A stretch of 64,000 nt of DNA from Dendrophyllia cribrosa. Lineage: Eukaryota > Cnidaria > Anthozoa > Scleractinia > Dendrophylliidae. Where the stretch lies: contig JAJLRJ010000004.1 of assembly GCA_024195265.1 (NCBI GenBank), positions 29,090,434 to 29,154,433 on the forward strand, written 5' to 3'. This document shows, one piece after another, positions 53,561-64,000 of the stretch; within the stretch, counting starts at the first letter, position 1; every line of letters starts with the position of its first letter. Position numbers and translations under genes: made by a program. The notes under the pieces were generated by a model that did not search any database, was not told the origin of the DNA, and saw only the letters and a list, made by a program, of their open reading frames with translations.

Positions 53561-54782
53561 ACAGCCATGCTCCGTCACGCGTGACCAGTCCACAAGACTG
53601 AAACGAACATTTGAATATTTCTTTGTAACGTACGAGATTTGAATGAAACCTTGAAGATCTCTCTAGAAAACACTTTGAAAGTCACAAGTTAACGGAAAAA
53701 TTACTTCGCTACACGCATAAAAAACCTAATATTGTTCGGATGTAACATTTCAAATAAAATGATATTTTGTTGGTCTTTGTTTCCGAAATTGTGGAAAAAT
53801 TCACACGGGAATTCCGAATCTCGGAATGAGTTTACGAAACCGATGCGTAAACTTAAAAACTCCATTCAAATTTTCAAAAATACTGGTTACGTGTGACGGA
53901 GCATAGCTGTAAGTGTTTACCAAGCTGACGGCTGTGTAGCCGCGCGAAAAACAAAGCCTCGCTTTGCTTTCAAAATTGCTAAGATCCCGCATGTTTTGCG
54001 ACGTCATACGCGCGTTTCGAATCACTCTTGATCAAATGAAATGATCGTGTCCACTGTAGTTTTGCCTTAGCGAGGCGAACCGACTGTGCCGCTTGAGCGA
54101 AGGAAGTGAACATGAAGAAGACGGACTTTGATTTAGATTATTGAACGTGATAGGTATACATGTTAGTAGCACGGCGTCTCAGTGGTTCGCCAGTTGAGTT
54201 GTAAGCTTATTGAACGCAGAGGCTTTTTTGTTATTTCTTTTTAGTGGCTCAGTGACTAGCGTTTATCGAACGCGAACGATATATTTGTAGTACAAACAAT
54301 GTATATTACATGATATTAGCGACTCGGCCGGTCGTCTTCTCTGAAGTTCATTGATCGCGCGTGGGATGGCGTATTTATTTATTTATTTACTTAAAATGTT
54401 TAAACTTAAGTATATACGTAATAATTAAGCTTCTTAGTTCAGTGTCTTGCCAGCGATTGAACGTTTCTGGAAATTTTAACCGCTTGACGGCTTGTAAGTG
54501 AGTTCAAAGTATTGTGTTTTAGTGTTTACATTTATATGTCTGATTTATATTTCATTGTATAAAAATTGATCTGATCGAACACGCAATGATTCAGCGATGT
54601 ATTTTGTTTGTAAATATAGTTTTGATAGATGTTCCGTAGAATAAAAGCCTGCCAGTGAACACTTGCGTCGCTCCACTTTGAATTTTATAGCGGAGCTTTC
54701 GCGGGCCGAAGGCCCGCTGCGGAGCCCAATACTCATAGAACCTATGCCCGTCATTTTTTAGAAGCTTGATGATGACCACAAA

Positions 54783-56516
54783 ATGGCATGTGAAGGCTTA
54801 TTAACTGATGAAGAGTGCCAAAAAGCATTAAAAGATTTTCAAATAAATAAAACGCCCGGAAATGACGGTCTAACAGCTGAGTTTTATGTGTTCTTTTGGG
54901 ATAAGCTAAGCAAGATCATGGTAGACAGTTTTAATTACGGATTTCAAAAGGGTGAATTATCAATAACACAACGGCAAGGTATCATACGACTTATTCCAAA
55001 AAAAGATAAAAATCTACAATACCTCAATAATTGGAGACCGATTTCGCTCTTGAATGTGGATTATAAGATTGCCACAAAAGCCTTGGCTTTGAGATTAAAA
55101 AAAGTTTTACCAGCTATTATTAATAATACACAAACTGGATATTTAGAAAGAAGATTTATTGGCGAAAATATTCGACTTATATCTGATATCCTTCATTATA
55201 CAGCAGACCAAAATTTAGAAGGTATTGCTCTGTTTATAGATTTTGAAAAGGCTTTTGACAGTTTGGAATGGGAGTATCTATTGAAAACCTTAGATACCTT
55301 CAATTTCGGATGTGATTTTAAAACTTGGATAAAAATTATTTATACAAACATTTCTAGTTGTACAATAAATAATGGTTTTGCTTCTAGCTCTTTTGAATTA
55401 ATGCGCGGGGTCAGGCAAGGTTGCCCTTTATCGGGACTGCTTTTTGTTTTAGCTGTGGAAATATTATCTTGTTCTATAAGAGCTAGCACTGATATAAAAG
55501 GAATCCAAATAGCTAACAAGGAAATAAAACTCTCTCAGTATGCCGACGATACAACTGCCTTCTGCAGGGACGGATTTTCGCTCGGGAAACTGCTTGAATT
55601 ATTGGACTTGTTTAAAAACTGTAGTGGACTTAAACTTAACTCATCCAAATCGGAGGCTATATGGCTAGGGAAAAATGCTAACACAAAAGATACGTTATTT
55701 GATATTCAGTGGCCGCAAAGGCCTGTGATTGCGCTAGGAACTTCTTTCTCATACAATTACAAACTTTGTGAACAAGAGAATTTCTTGCATAAGATGAACA
55801 AGGTACAAAACCTGTTTAATATATGGTCACAAAGAGATCTGTCTCTGTATGGTAAAATAACAATAGTTAAGACTTTAGGTTTGTCAAAGCTTATTTTCAC
55901 AAGTGCATGTATCCATACACCGCCTTATGTTATGGATGCTGTAGACAAATTAGTCGCTGATTTCGTCTGGAACGGCAAGAAACCCAAAATAAAACGAGAT
56001 ACTCTTATTGGGCCAAAAGAAAAAGGAGGTTTAGATTTACCAGAATTTGGGATAATTTCCAAATCATTACAATGCGCTTGGGTAAAGAGAATGAGGGAAA
56101 GTTTAAAGGATGATTGGATGATAATACCTTCTTTTTACTTGGAAAATGTTGGGGGAATTCTTATTTTTGATTGCAATTATGATTTAAAGCTGTTGGATCT
56201 CAAAAGCATGCCCGCTTTCTATATGGATATACTTGCAGCATGGACAGAAATTCAAGGGCTGAAATCTAATTCTCACCACCAAAGTAATTTTAGAGAGATC
56301 ATTATTTGGAATAACAAAAACATTACCATAGATGGTAAATCAGTATACTGGAGAGACTGGCATGCTGCTGGAATTCTTAGAATAAAAGACTTATTAGATG
56401 AGAACAACAGGTTTTTATCATATTATGATTTTTGTAGGAAGACTGGTCTTAATACACCGTTCACTAAGCTTTGTGGTTTGATATCCGCAATACCAGCGAA
56501 GTGGAGGCGTGATTAA
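54783..56516 (+). CDS. Reverse transcriptase of the L1/Tx1-like LINE
   Basis: 577 codons open from ATG 54783, probably only the inner part of the original ORF2. RT motifs in order: NKTPGNDGLTAEFY, NWRPISLLNVDYKI, motif A ALFIDFEKAFDSLEW, GVRQGCPLSGLLFVLAVEIL, catalytic YADDTT, then KLNSSKSEAIWLG and GLDLPEFGIISKSL. The family copies LINE RNA at a nicked target. Stop TAA at 56514-56516. The same element continues in other frames to 57178. Confidence 0.92.
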   Translation: MACEGLLTDEECQKALKDFQINKTPGNDGLTAEFYVFFWDKLSKIMVDSFNYGFQKGELSITQRQGIIRLIPKKDKNLQYLNNWRPISLLNVDYKIATKALALRLKKVLPAIINNTQTGYLERRFIGENIRLISDILHYTADQNLEGIALFIDFEKAFDSLEWEYLLKTLDTFNFGCDFKTWIKIIYTNISSCTINNGFASSSFELMRGVRQGCPLSGLLFVLAVEILSCSIRASTDIKGIQIANKEIKLSQYADDTTAFCRDGFSLGKLLELLDLFKNCSGLKLNSSKSEAIWLGKNANTKDTLFDIQWPQRPVIALGTSFSYNYKLCEQENFLHKMNKVQNLFNIWSQRDLSLYGKITIVKTLGLSKLIFTSACIHTPPYVMDAVDKLVADFVWNGKKPKIKRDTLIGPKEKGGLDLPEFGIISKSLQCAWVKRMRESLKDDWMIIPSFYLENVGGILIFDCNYDLKLLDLKSMPAFYMDILAAWTEIQGLKSNSHHQSNFREIIIWNNKNITIDGKSVYWRDWHAAGILRIKDLLDENNRFLSYYDFCRKTGLNTPFTKLCGLISAIPAKWRRD

Positions 56517-56519
56517 GGG

Positions 56520-57178
56520 ACAGTTCCCAATGCAAATGGTCAACAGGATAAGACAGTACAGCAAGAAACTGATGAAATTACTTGTAAAGTTGCCCGTAAA
56601 TTGTTAATTCAGGCAAAATTTAAAGAACCTTTAGCTAGCTTTAGATTAGGCAGGCTAGGTGTGACTGATACGAGGCTAAATGCGCGATTTACAGACTGCC
56701 ATTTACAATAACTCGAGAAACAAAATTAAGTATATTCCAGTATAAGATAATTCATAATATTTTACCACATAGAAATTGGTTACACAAAATGAAGATTTCA
56801 GATTCTCCCCTTTGTAAACATTGCAATGCAATAGAAACGTTGCCACATATGTTAGTTAACTGTAGCATTATACAGGATTTCTGGATTCTAATGCTAAGCT
56901 GGTGGAATAATCAAAATAACGACAACTATTTATTAGATGAATTAGGAATATTGTATGGTTATGATCCTGAAAAGTCGCAAACTCGTATCTTCAATTACTT
57001 TATACTTCTTGCTAAAAGGCATATTTTTGTACAAAAGGTAGAGTCTAAAACTCCTAACCTTGCCCTGTTTTTTGAGTTTGTAAAAACACAAATTACAGTG
57101 CAAAAATCAATATTATTTTCCGAAGGTAAAACAAGAACTTTTTATTCTTTGTGGAAACCACTATTGTCATTACTGTAA
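56520..57178 (+). pseudogene. C-terminal part of the LINE ORF2, frameshifted
   Basis: Beyond the TAA the original frame continues to about 56710. After a shift near 56700 another frame carries the zf-RVT type end: CKHCNAIETLPHMLVNC (C-x-x-C...H...C) and helical sequence to TAA 57176-57178. Confidence 0.8.
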
Positions 57179-57548
57179 AGTGTAGTTAAACAATGTACAA
57201 GATGTAAGATACGTTTGTGAGTGTTAGTTGGTGTAGTTGTAACGTTTCTGAAATGTTTTGCACAATAAAAAAAAAAAAATTTCATGGTCTTGGCGGGCGG
57301 GATGTTTCGCTGGCGCGTCGTGTGCTCGCCGCCGCCCGCCGCCCGCCGCCCGCAGGACTAGCTCGCGGGCGCGTACGACGTCGCAAAACATGCGCGTACG
57401 ACGTCATGCAACATCCGGGATCTTAGCAATTTTGAAACCAAAGCGAGGCTTTGTTTTTCGCGCGGTTACACGGCCGAATGTCACGTCAGCTGGGAAAACA
57501 CTTTGTTTTGCTGTGTTTACTAAGCGGAGAAAACCGTTTAAATTAAAA

Positions 57549-58048
57549 NNNNNNNNNNNNNNNNNNNNNNNNNNNNNNNNNNNNNNNNNNNNNNNNNNNN
57601 NNNNNNNNNNNNNNNNNNNNNNNNNNNNNNNNNNNNNNNNNNNNNNNNNNNNNNNNNNNNNNNNNNNNNNNNNNNNNNNNNNNNNNNNNNNNNNNNNNNN
57701 NNNNNNNNNNNNNNNNNNNNNNNNNNNNNNNNNNNNNNNNNNNNNNNNNNNNNNNNNNNNNNNNNNNNNNNNNNNNNNNNNNNNNNNNNNNNNNNNNNNN
57801 NNNNNNNNNNNNNNNNNNNNNNNNNNNNNNNNNNNNNNNNNNNNNNNNNNNNNNNNNNNNNNNNNNNNNNNNNNNNNNNNNNNNNNNNNNNNNNNNNNNN
57901 NNNNNNNNNNNNNNNNNNNNNNNNNNNNNNNNNNNNNNNNNNNNNNNNNNNNNNNNNNNNNNNNNNNNNNNNNNNNNNNNNNNNNNNNNNNNNNNNNNNN
58001 NNNNNNNNNNNNNNNNNNNNNNNNNNNNNNNNNNNNNNNNNNNNNNNN
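57549..58048. other. Assembly gap of 500 N
   Basis: Exactly 500 undetermined bases, the usual placeholder for a scaffold gap of unknown size. Any open frame that runs through it is meaningless. Confidence 0.99.
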
Positions 58049-59390
58049 CTACGGGTTTTCTAATATGTCCTTACAGCTTATGCGTTCCTATTTCAACGAA
58101 CGGAAAAACTGTGTCAAAATAAACGGTATGACAAGCACATGGAAGGATCAGTTAAGGGCTGCCCACAGGGTTCATCGCTTGGTCCGTTGCTATGGAACTT
58201 GTTTCAAAATGACCTGTCTCTAAACGTACACACTAGTAACTTGTTCATGTATGCTGATGACCATCAGGTTTATTTAAGTGGACCAAAAATCCAGGATGTA
58301 ATCCTCGATCTTACGAAGGAAGCGGAAAATGTTACGCAGTGGTACAAGGCAAACTTTCTCCATGCTAACCAAAAGAAATACCAAGTTTCGACCCTGGTGC
58401 CCCCAAGGAGCGATAAGGTCGTAAAGGATGAATGCACCCTTAACATCGATCATCAAGAGCTCAAACCAACAGCAAATCTGAGGATTCTAGGAGTAAATAT
58501 TGATGACGATCTAACTTTCAGTGACCACATCAGTGACATCTGTAAAATAACCAGTAAGAAAGTAGGATCGCTGGCAAGACTCCGCAATTTGATCCCATGT
58601 AAGACCAAACTCCAGTTATATCTAACAGCAGTTCTTCCCAATTTAACGTACTGTCAATCAGTATGGCACTTTTGTAAGAAATCGGACAGCGAAAGTTGGA
58701 AAGGGTGCAAGAACGTGCTTTAAGAGTTATTTTTAACAGCCAAACAGCCGACACTTATGAAGATCTACTACGTCGTGCAGAATTGCCCTCCCTATATAAT
58801 AGGCAGGTCCAAGATATTGCGATTTTAATGTACAAAGTTCGATATGGCCTCTCTCCCAACTACATAGCGGAAATTTTTAAGACTCAAAAATAATAAAAGG
58901 TACTCTTTAAGAAATGCTGACTTTGACATTCCCCGATACACCTCGGTGAGATACGGCAAACACTCCATAAGATACCTTGGTCCATGTCTCTGGTCAAAAC
59001 CAAAAACAAGTGATCGGCAGCATAGGACATTGGACAGTTTCCGAAAATATATAAGAAAGAAAGACCAAGCTACTTTGATTGAGGACGGGTGTGTTAATTG
59101 TAAAACATTTGCATTACTTAATTTTTTTGCTTGAAGTATGTAAATTGTAAACTTATTTTAGCGTAGTTAATTCATCTTTTTAATGACCTTGTATATTGAT
59201 CGATTATTTTATATCACGTTTTAAATGTAAATATTTTAGACAGTGAAGAATTGTAAATTTTTAACTTATCTTAGCATAATTCATATTTATTTTTACTTTT
59301 TTTTTAGTGTCCACAATTAGCTAGTAAGCTAAATACTTTGACACTCAAATAAAGTTTATTATAATAATGATTATTATTATTATTATTATG
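58049..59390 (+). mobile_element. Jockey/CR1-type LINE, second assembly copy
   Basis: Copy of 46491-47832, cut by the gap at its 5' side. The catalytic MYADDHQVY box and the same frameshifts are present, which shows that it is the same insertion, not an independent one. Confidence 0.9.
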
Positions 59391-61387
59391 CTCATTGCTG
59401 ATGACTTTTAATCCCGAACCTCAGCTATCACATGCGTTGACTGGGGCTGACGTTTAAAGGTACTTCGGGCCGCCTCTGAAGTAGAGTGAGGAAATGAAAA
59501 TTTGTTGGCTTTCGACTCCCGCTCTCTGCCTCATATAAACTCAGGGCTATAATATTATAGTCGTACCTCCCTGTACGACCACCTCTCGTGATCATCGAGC
59601 GATCATCTTTCTTAAAGGCCCACCTTCACCCAAAAGACGTTGCGGTCGTTTGTTTTTGTTTTGAAATGCTCCATTGTTCATACGTGTGATCTGATTGGTT
59701 GCACGCATTCAAGCGTGAATTTCGTGTTACACGAAATTCAGCACAGAAAGTGATCACGGCGCGCACAGCATTTTTGGTGAAAGGTGGGCTTTCAAGTGAC
59801 CACTTTTCCAAATTACATCGTTGAAACTTCTCGTAACCGACCGCGACCACATTCAACGCTGATAGTTTGAATTTGAATTTTTCTATTGTTTCTATTGTTT
59901 CTAACCTCTGTTAAGCGACCACTCGCCCATATTTCGATGTCACTACAGACGCAAATAATGAATTAAGTGTTACAGTACAAGTCTGTCCCTGTTCTGTACA
60001 CCTGTACACATAAACACCAAAACACCTATCAAAGTTTTAAACTTTTATTTTCTTTCATACTAGATAAATATTCGATAAATCAATAGTATATCTAAATTCT
60101 TAATATTATTTTAGTAGTACAACTTTTATAAGCTGTATGATTATTATTTATAAATATGCAATTCAACCCTAGGGCTGCTCAGGTATTTATTAAATAAACT
60201 ATCCGTCTATCTATCTTGGGGTCACTATTGACAACAAATTAAGATTTGATAAACATGTCACAAAAGTTTGCAGAAAGGTATCTGCACAGGTCGCAGTTCT
60301 GAAGCGCATGAGAAACCTGCTTCCTCTTGAAATCAGAAAGAAAATATATACATGCTTTATTGCCCCACACTTTAACTATTGTGCTGAAACATGGCATTTT
60401 TGTACCAAGACTTCAGCAGATAAGCTAGAGAAAGTAAACGAACGAGCTCTACGCTTTGTATTTAAGGATAAGAGCACTCCATACAACGAACTGGTAAAAA
60501 TGATATATGGAACCACCTTGAAAGAGCAAAGAACTACGGAAATTGTTAGTACAGTTTACAAACTGCTAACCAACGATAATGCACTACAAAGCTTAAGCGA
60601 TTTATTAGAACTTCGGCAATGCACATACTATAAAGCATTCTGTAAAATTTTAAACGATACTGATATACTTGATATACCTATTTGAAATAATTTTAATTTA
60701 ATTTTTATATTGATATTTAAATAGTCTTATAAGTCAATGTAATATACTTTCTTATCTTAATTAGTTTTTAATTGTACTTATATTTATTTATTTATTTATT
60801 AATTTTTGTGGCTGTACCTGTAAATTAGCTGGATAGCTAACTGTATGGTTCACGGTAAATAAAGGTTCATTGTATTGTATTGTATCTATCCATCTATACG
60901 TTGTAATTAGTTTTTTACAGGTTCATATGATTTAATGTTAAGACCCTCTGTAGTCTGGCCTCTCGTAAGCGACCACCTTGAGCGGGGTCGTAGCTGTCCA
61001 AACGATGTCTGTGATTGGCGAACGATACAATTGATATATCACTTGAACAATGCCCCTATCCCTAATCCCTATCCCAGCGGGACATATCTGTTGTTTACTT
61101 AGCGAATCACAGACATCGTTTGGACAAGTGCGGGACTACCCAGAACCACTTTGGCTTTGCATTTTGCGTGGTCGCTTACGGAAGGTTTAACTGTAAAAAT
61201 TATTATACCAGGTGCTTCCTTCAGGGTAAAAACACTGATGTATGTCCATGGATCAACCTTACGAGTAATTGACTGTGCGCATGCTTAGGGTTTTTGCCAA
61301 ACCGCAGAGTGACTTGTGACTTCCCATTCAATTTAATTATAGTTACATAAACATTTTGTTTACCTTTTTGTTTATCGACATTTGTAG

Positions 61388-61507
61388 GAGACGGTGGTAG
61401 CGCTGGGCATCTAAAACTTCGCTACATGACGATCACGGGTCAAGTGCATTTAACGTCATGCGCAGGATCTGGAGCGCAGCCGGCCAACAATGGACAAGGG
61501 AAAAGAG
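61388..61507 (+). CDS. Exon 13 of the discoidin/collagen gene, second assembly copy
   Basis: Identical in sequence, splice sites and phase to 49830-49949. Probably the other allele of the same exon, so it should not be counted as an extra exon. Confidence 0.75.
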
Positions 61508-63488
61508 GTGAGATATCGATTACTAGTGACATAATTATAATAAAATTGATTAGCATCGACAAAATATCCTTCAGAGAGACCAATTTAGAAACACAGTGGG
61601 AATTAAATAGATAATATTCGTACTGCACGCTAGTTCCAGTTCAATACCGTGAATACGAATAATGTCTATTACCAGAGTTTAAAATACGCGTCTGGGCCAG
61701 AATGCTAATTAGTTAAACATACAATTTTAAAATTGCTGTACCTAATTTTATTTCTCTTTTTTCTGTCTTACCCGCAAAACAGCGATTGACCAAAAATTTG
61801 AAAGTAAAGAATATAATTATTCCTCCTCCTCTCCTTTGCAAAGCAATCTGTAATCTGTGAAATCTGGAATTAATAAAACTTTTAAAAAGCCAAATTATCA
61901 GCTCAAATGCAAAAGCAATGAACTAATAAAATATTAATGATCACGATATTCAGTTGCCTTTTGCGTGTGATTCCATTGCGTTTAAAGTAGAAGTAAATCG
62001 AGGAAAAAGCAAATGTAGCCTGTTTTTCCATAAAATTCGTAAAGTATCTCCGAAATTGTCACGGTTGGGTTCTGCAACAGCGATTTCATTATAATCAGCT
62101 CTTCGTGAGCATGAAACTTGATGATTCCCATGCATTGTGCTTCTATGCTGCCAGAAATTAGAAAGTTTTGCACATATCGCCTCACAGCCCACTTCGACAC
62201 CCCTAGACAGAAACATGACTCCTCCTTCGAATGCTGCAAAAAATGCCTGAACCAAATAACCCCCGACCGGAGGTCTCCAGGATACGGTGCGGGCATTTTT
62301 GTCGACGGTGAAGGTCCATGCTCCCATAACGCACCGCAGGCTATGAAAAATGGATCATGCATCACGCATCATAGATGCATGGATGGATGGATGGATGGAT
62401 GGATGGATTGATAAGTTAAACCTTTATTTTAACACGATAAAAATCTAAGCTACAGAGCTTGTGGGGTCGTGTGTAAAATAAATAGTTAAATAATACAATA
62501 TAATAACAAGTAATAGTAAAAAATATAAATGCTGCTAGTCGGATCAATAAAGTATATATGTATGTATGTATGTATGTATGTAACCTTTTTTTGAAATATA
62601 TGTATATATTTTTTATACGATGTGATGTCACAAAACAGTAACTCGAATTTCACGCTCGGTGGTGATGATCGCCACCGAGCGTGAAACTCGAGTTACTGTT
62701 TTGTAACATCACATCGTGTAAAAAACATATTCCTGCTCTACTATATGTATCAAGCACTCTCTGTCCAAGTGACGACAATCGAGGTGATCTGATCTGATCA
62801 ACTGAAGATTCGACTTGGCATTTAATTACTAACTAGTTTCGTACCGCACAACATGTGCGGAACTCATCGCAGATAAAAAAGCCAAATGAAAAGTAACATA
62901 AAAAAACCAATCAAATTTATCGAGTATCGAACGCCGTCGCACGAGGGAAATTGCTTTGTTATTTACAAGACATCAATTTCACTAAACTGTGCCAGACTTT
63001 CTCGATATTCAACAATGTGGATATTAGACAATTATTCGCCACTTTAGAAACGAGAAGGAAACTGGGCCGAGTGAACTTTCGCATCGACTTCTGGGACTGT
63101 TACTGGGGACAGAGACAAAAGAAGCGTCCCCTGTAACAATCCTAGAAGTCGTTGCGAAAGTTCACTCGGCCCAGTTTCCTTCTCGTTTCTAAAGTGGCGA
63201 ATGGATATTCAATAATATGGATGTTATGATAACACGAGTCGTTGAGCGTGAGCTGCATTTGTCTTACGTTAGTGTTGCAAGTGTTCTAGACTGGCTTTGT
63301 TTACATGTCTCTGCTTACATATTTTTTTACAGCCATCATGTAACAAATCTGAGGTGCCACCGTTACAAGTGTATTCATGCACTTACAGAATGAACAACCA
63401 GTATCGTTACAAAGAATAAAGTTGTAAGCAAGTGGGACACTTTTATCAACGTTAACACGAAGTAGTTAATTTGTGCGTCTGTTTTTAG

Positions 63489-63647
63489 GTGGTGATGGGG
63501 GAGTAGGCGGAAGAGGCGTGGAGTGTAGGACACGTCGTAGACAAAGTTCTGCTCGAGAGATTATTCCATACATAGACTGCCTATTTGTGCGGTATCTAGG
63601 GAGATCTACCTCTGGTACACCAGGGAATAACGGGAATCCAGGATCAA
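63489..63647 (+). CDS. Exon 14 of the discoidin/collagen gene, second assembly copy
   Basis: Identical to 51931-52089, including acceptor and donor. The one-base indel noticed between the copies lies about 30 bases downstream, in the intron. Confidence 0.75.
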
Positions 63648-64000
63648 GTAAGATAGATAAAATAAACTTCCTTTACGATGTATATGTTGACAAACGAGAT
63701 GAAGTAGTTCATTGCTGACTTCTAGGTGTTTGGATACCAGATGAAACATTATTTTGAGTGTTTGATAAAGCTTGATATAGAAAAAAAAAGGAATAAAATC
63801 GCCAAAATCGATCCTAATTAACATCGGGTTTCCAAACCACTATCATGCTTATGATTTTCTTTGTCCAAAGTTGATGAATTATTAATGAGTTTGCATGAGA
63901 CGGACTATCAAGTTCGGCTTAAACTCATATTGAAAGGATACTTAAAGTGCCTATGAAATGTTTTTTTTTCTCGTTTTTAAGTAGTCTATTGTGTCCAAAG

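Larger units (their letters stand above)
54730..57281 (+). mobile_element. L1/Tx1-type LINE, 5'-truncated
   Basis: Carries a reverse-transcriptase frame, a C-terminal zinc-finger region, AATAAA and a poly(A) run (57267-57279), the normal 3' end of an L1-clade LINE. No endonuclease or ORF1 upstream, so the copy is truncated. The 5' boundary is not sharp (near the GCGGGCCGAAGGCCCGC palindrome at about 54698-54716). Confidence 0.85.
53561..57490. repeat. Nested inverted repeats around the L1-like LINE
   Basis: ACAGCCATGCTCCGTCAC (53561) is inverted at 53893-53912. A second pair, GCGCGAAAAACAAAGCCTCG on the left (about 53924-54014), is inverted on the right (about 57370-57490). The L1-like LINE lies between the arms of the second pair, so it probably inserted into an older element with those arms. 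Confidence 0.65.
58049..64000 (+). repeat. Near-exact second copy of 46491-52441
   Basis: Every landmark checked (LINE frames, microsatellites, hairpins, exons) recurs at a constant offset of 11,558 bp. One extra A (TTTACGATG against TTTACGTG, about 63676) is the only difference noticed. It contains the 3' part of the LINE from 46080 (58049-59390), the second LINE fragment (about 60213-60885), hairpins, and two exons. Absence of divergence in introns and repeats, directly after a gap, points to an uncollapsed haplotype or overlapping contig. Confidence 0.95.

Noticed and set aside
57258..58223. Long open frame running through the N gap
   Set aside because: The middle is undetermined sequence. 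The two ends come from different contigs.

Overview
The window is nuclear DNA of a cnidarian, most likely a stony coral or sea anemone. This rests on intron-split metazoan exons for F5/8-type (discoidin) and collagen-like domains, a tRNA-Thr-derived SINE of a type I associate with coral genomes, AT-rich introns full of hairpin MITEs, and several non-LTR retrotransposons. The genus cannot be fixed from sequence alone.

Layout. 1-12.7 kb is repeat-rich: a diverged direct duplication, a tRNA-derived SINE, a 4.1-kb transposon with ~850-bp terminal inverted repeats (3241-7328), and a gag-only element with ~127-bp direct terminal repeats (8673-11883). From 12740 a plus-strand host gene begins: a signal-peptide exon, three discoidin domains each built from two exons, a linker region, and short Gly-X-Y collagen-like exons to 52089. 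I traced 14 exons, and their splice phases agree at every junction except one exon with an internal frameshift. It should encode a secreted matrix or adhesion protein.

The largest intron of that gene (between discoidin domains 2 and 3) holds a complete, GC-rich 19.8-kb Polinton/Maverick (18069-37873) with ~415-bp terminal inverted repeats and a perfect 6-bp target duplication, CTTGAT. It carries protein-primed DNA polymerase B, FtsK/HerA-type packaging ATPase, adenain-like protease, double jelly-roll major capsid protein, penton-like minor capsid protein, a chromodomain integrase, a PLA2-domain protein and a set of small basic or coiled-coil virion-like proteins. Less usual cargo includes a SLOG-fold protein, a GRF zinc-finger protein, a RING-like mini-protein, a His/Cys-rich protein, and a His-tRNA-like gene. 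Many genes are broken by frameshifts or single stops, yet the ATPase, penton, SLOG, coiled-coil and several small genes are open. Striking features are a second, collapsed polB arm in inverted orientation at the right end with a matching TATA promoter, and four stop/start overlaps of the form ATGA joining neighbouring genes, which suggests coupled translation.

From 46 kb on, the host gene is interrupted by two Jockey/CR1-like LINE fragments and an L1/Tx1-like LINE. A 500-N gap (57549-58048) is followed by an almost exact repeat of 46491-52441. This is best read as an assembly (haplotype) duplication, so the two last collagen exons appear twice.
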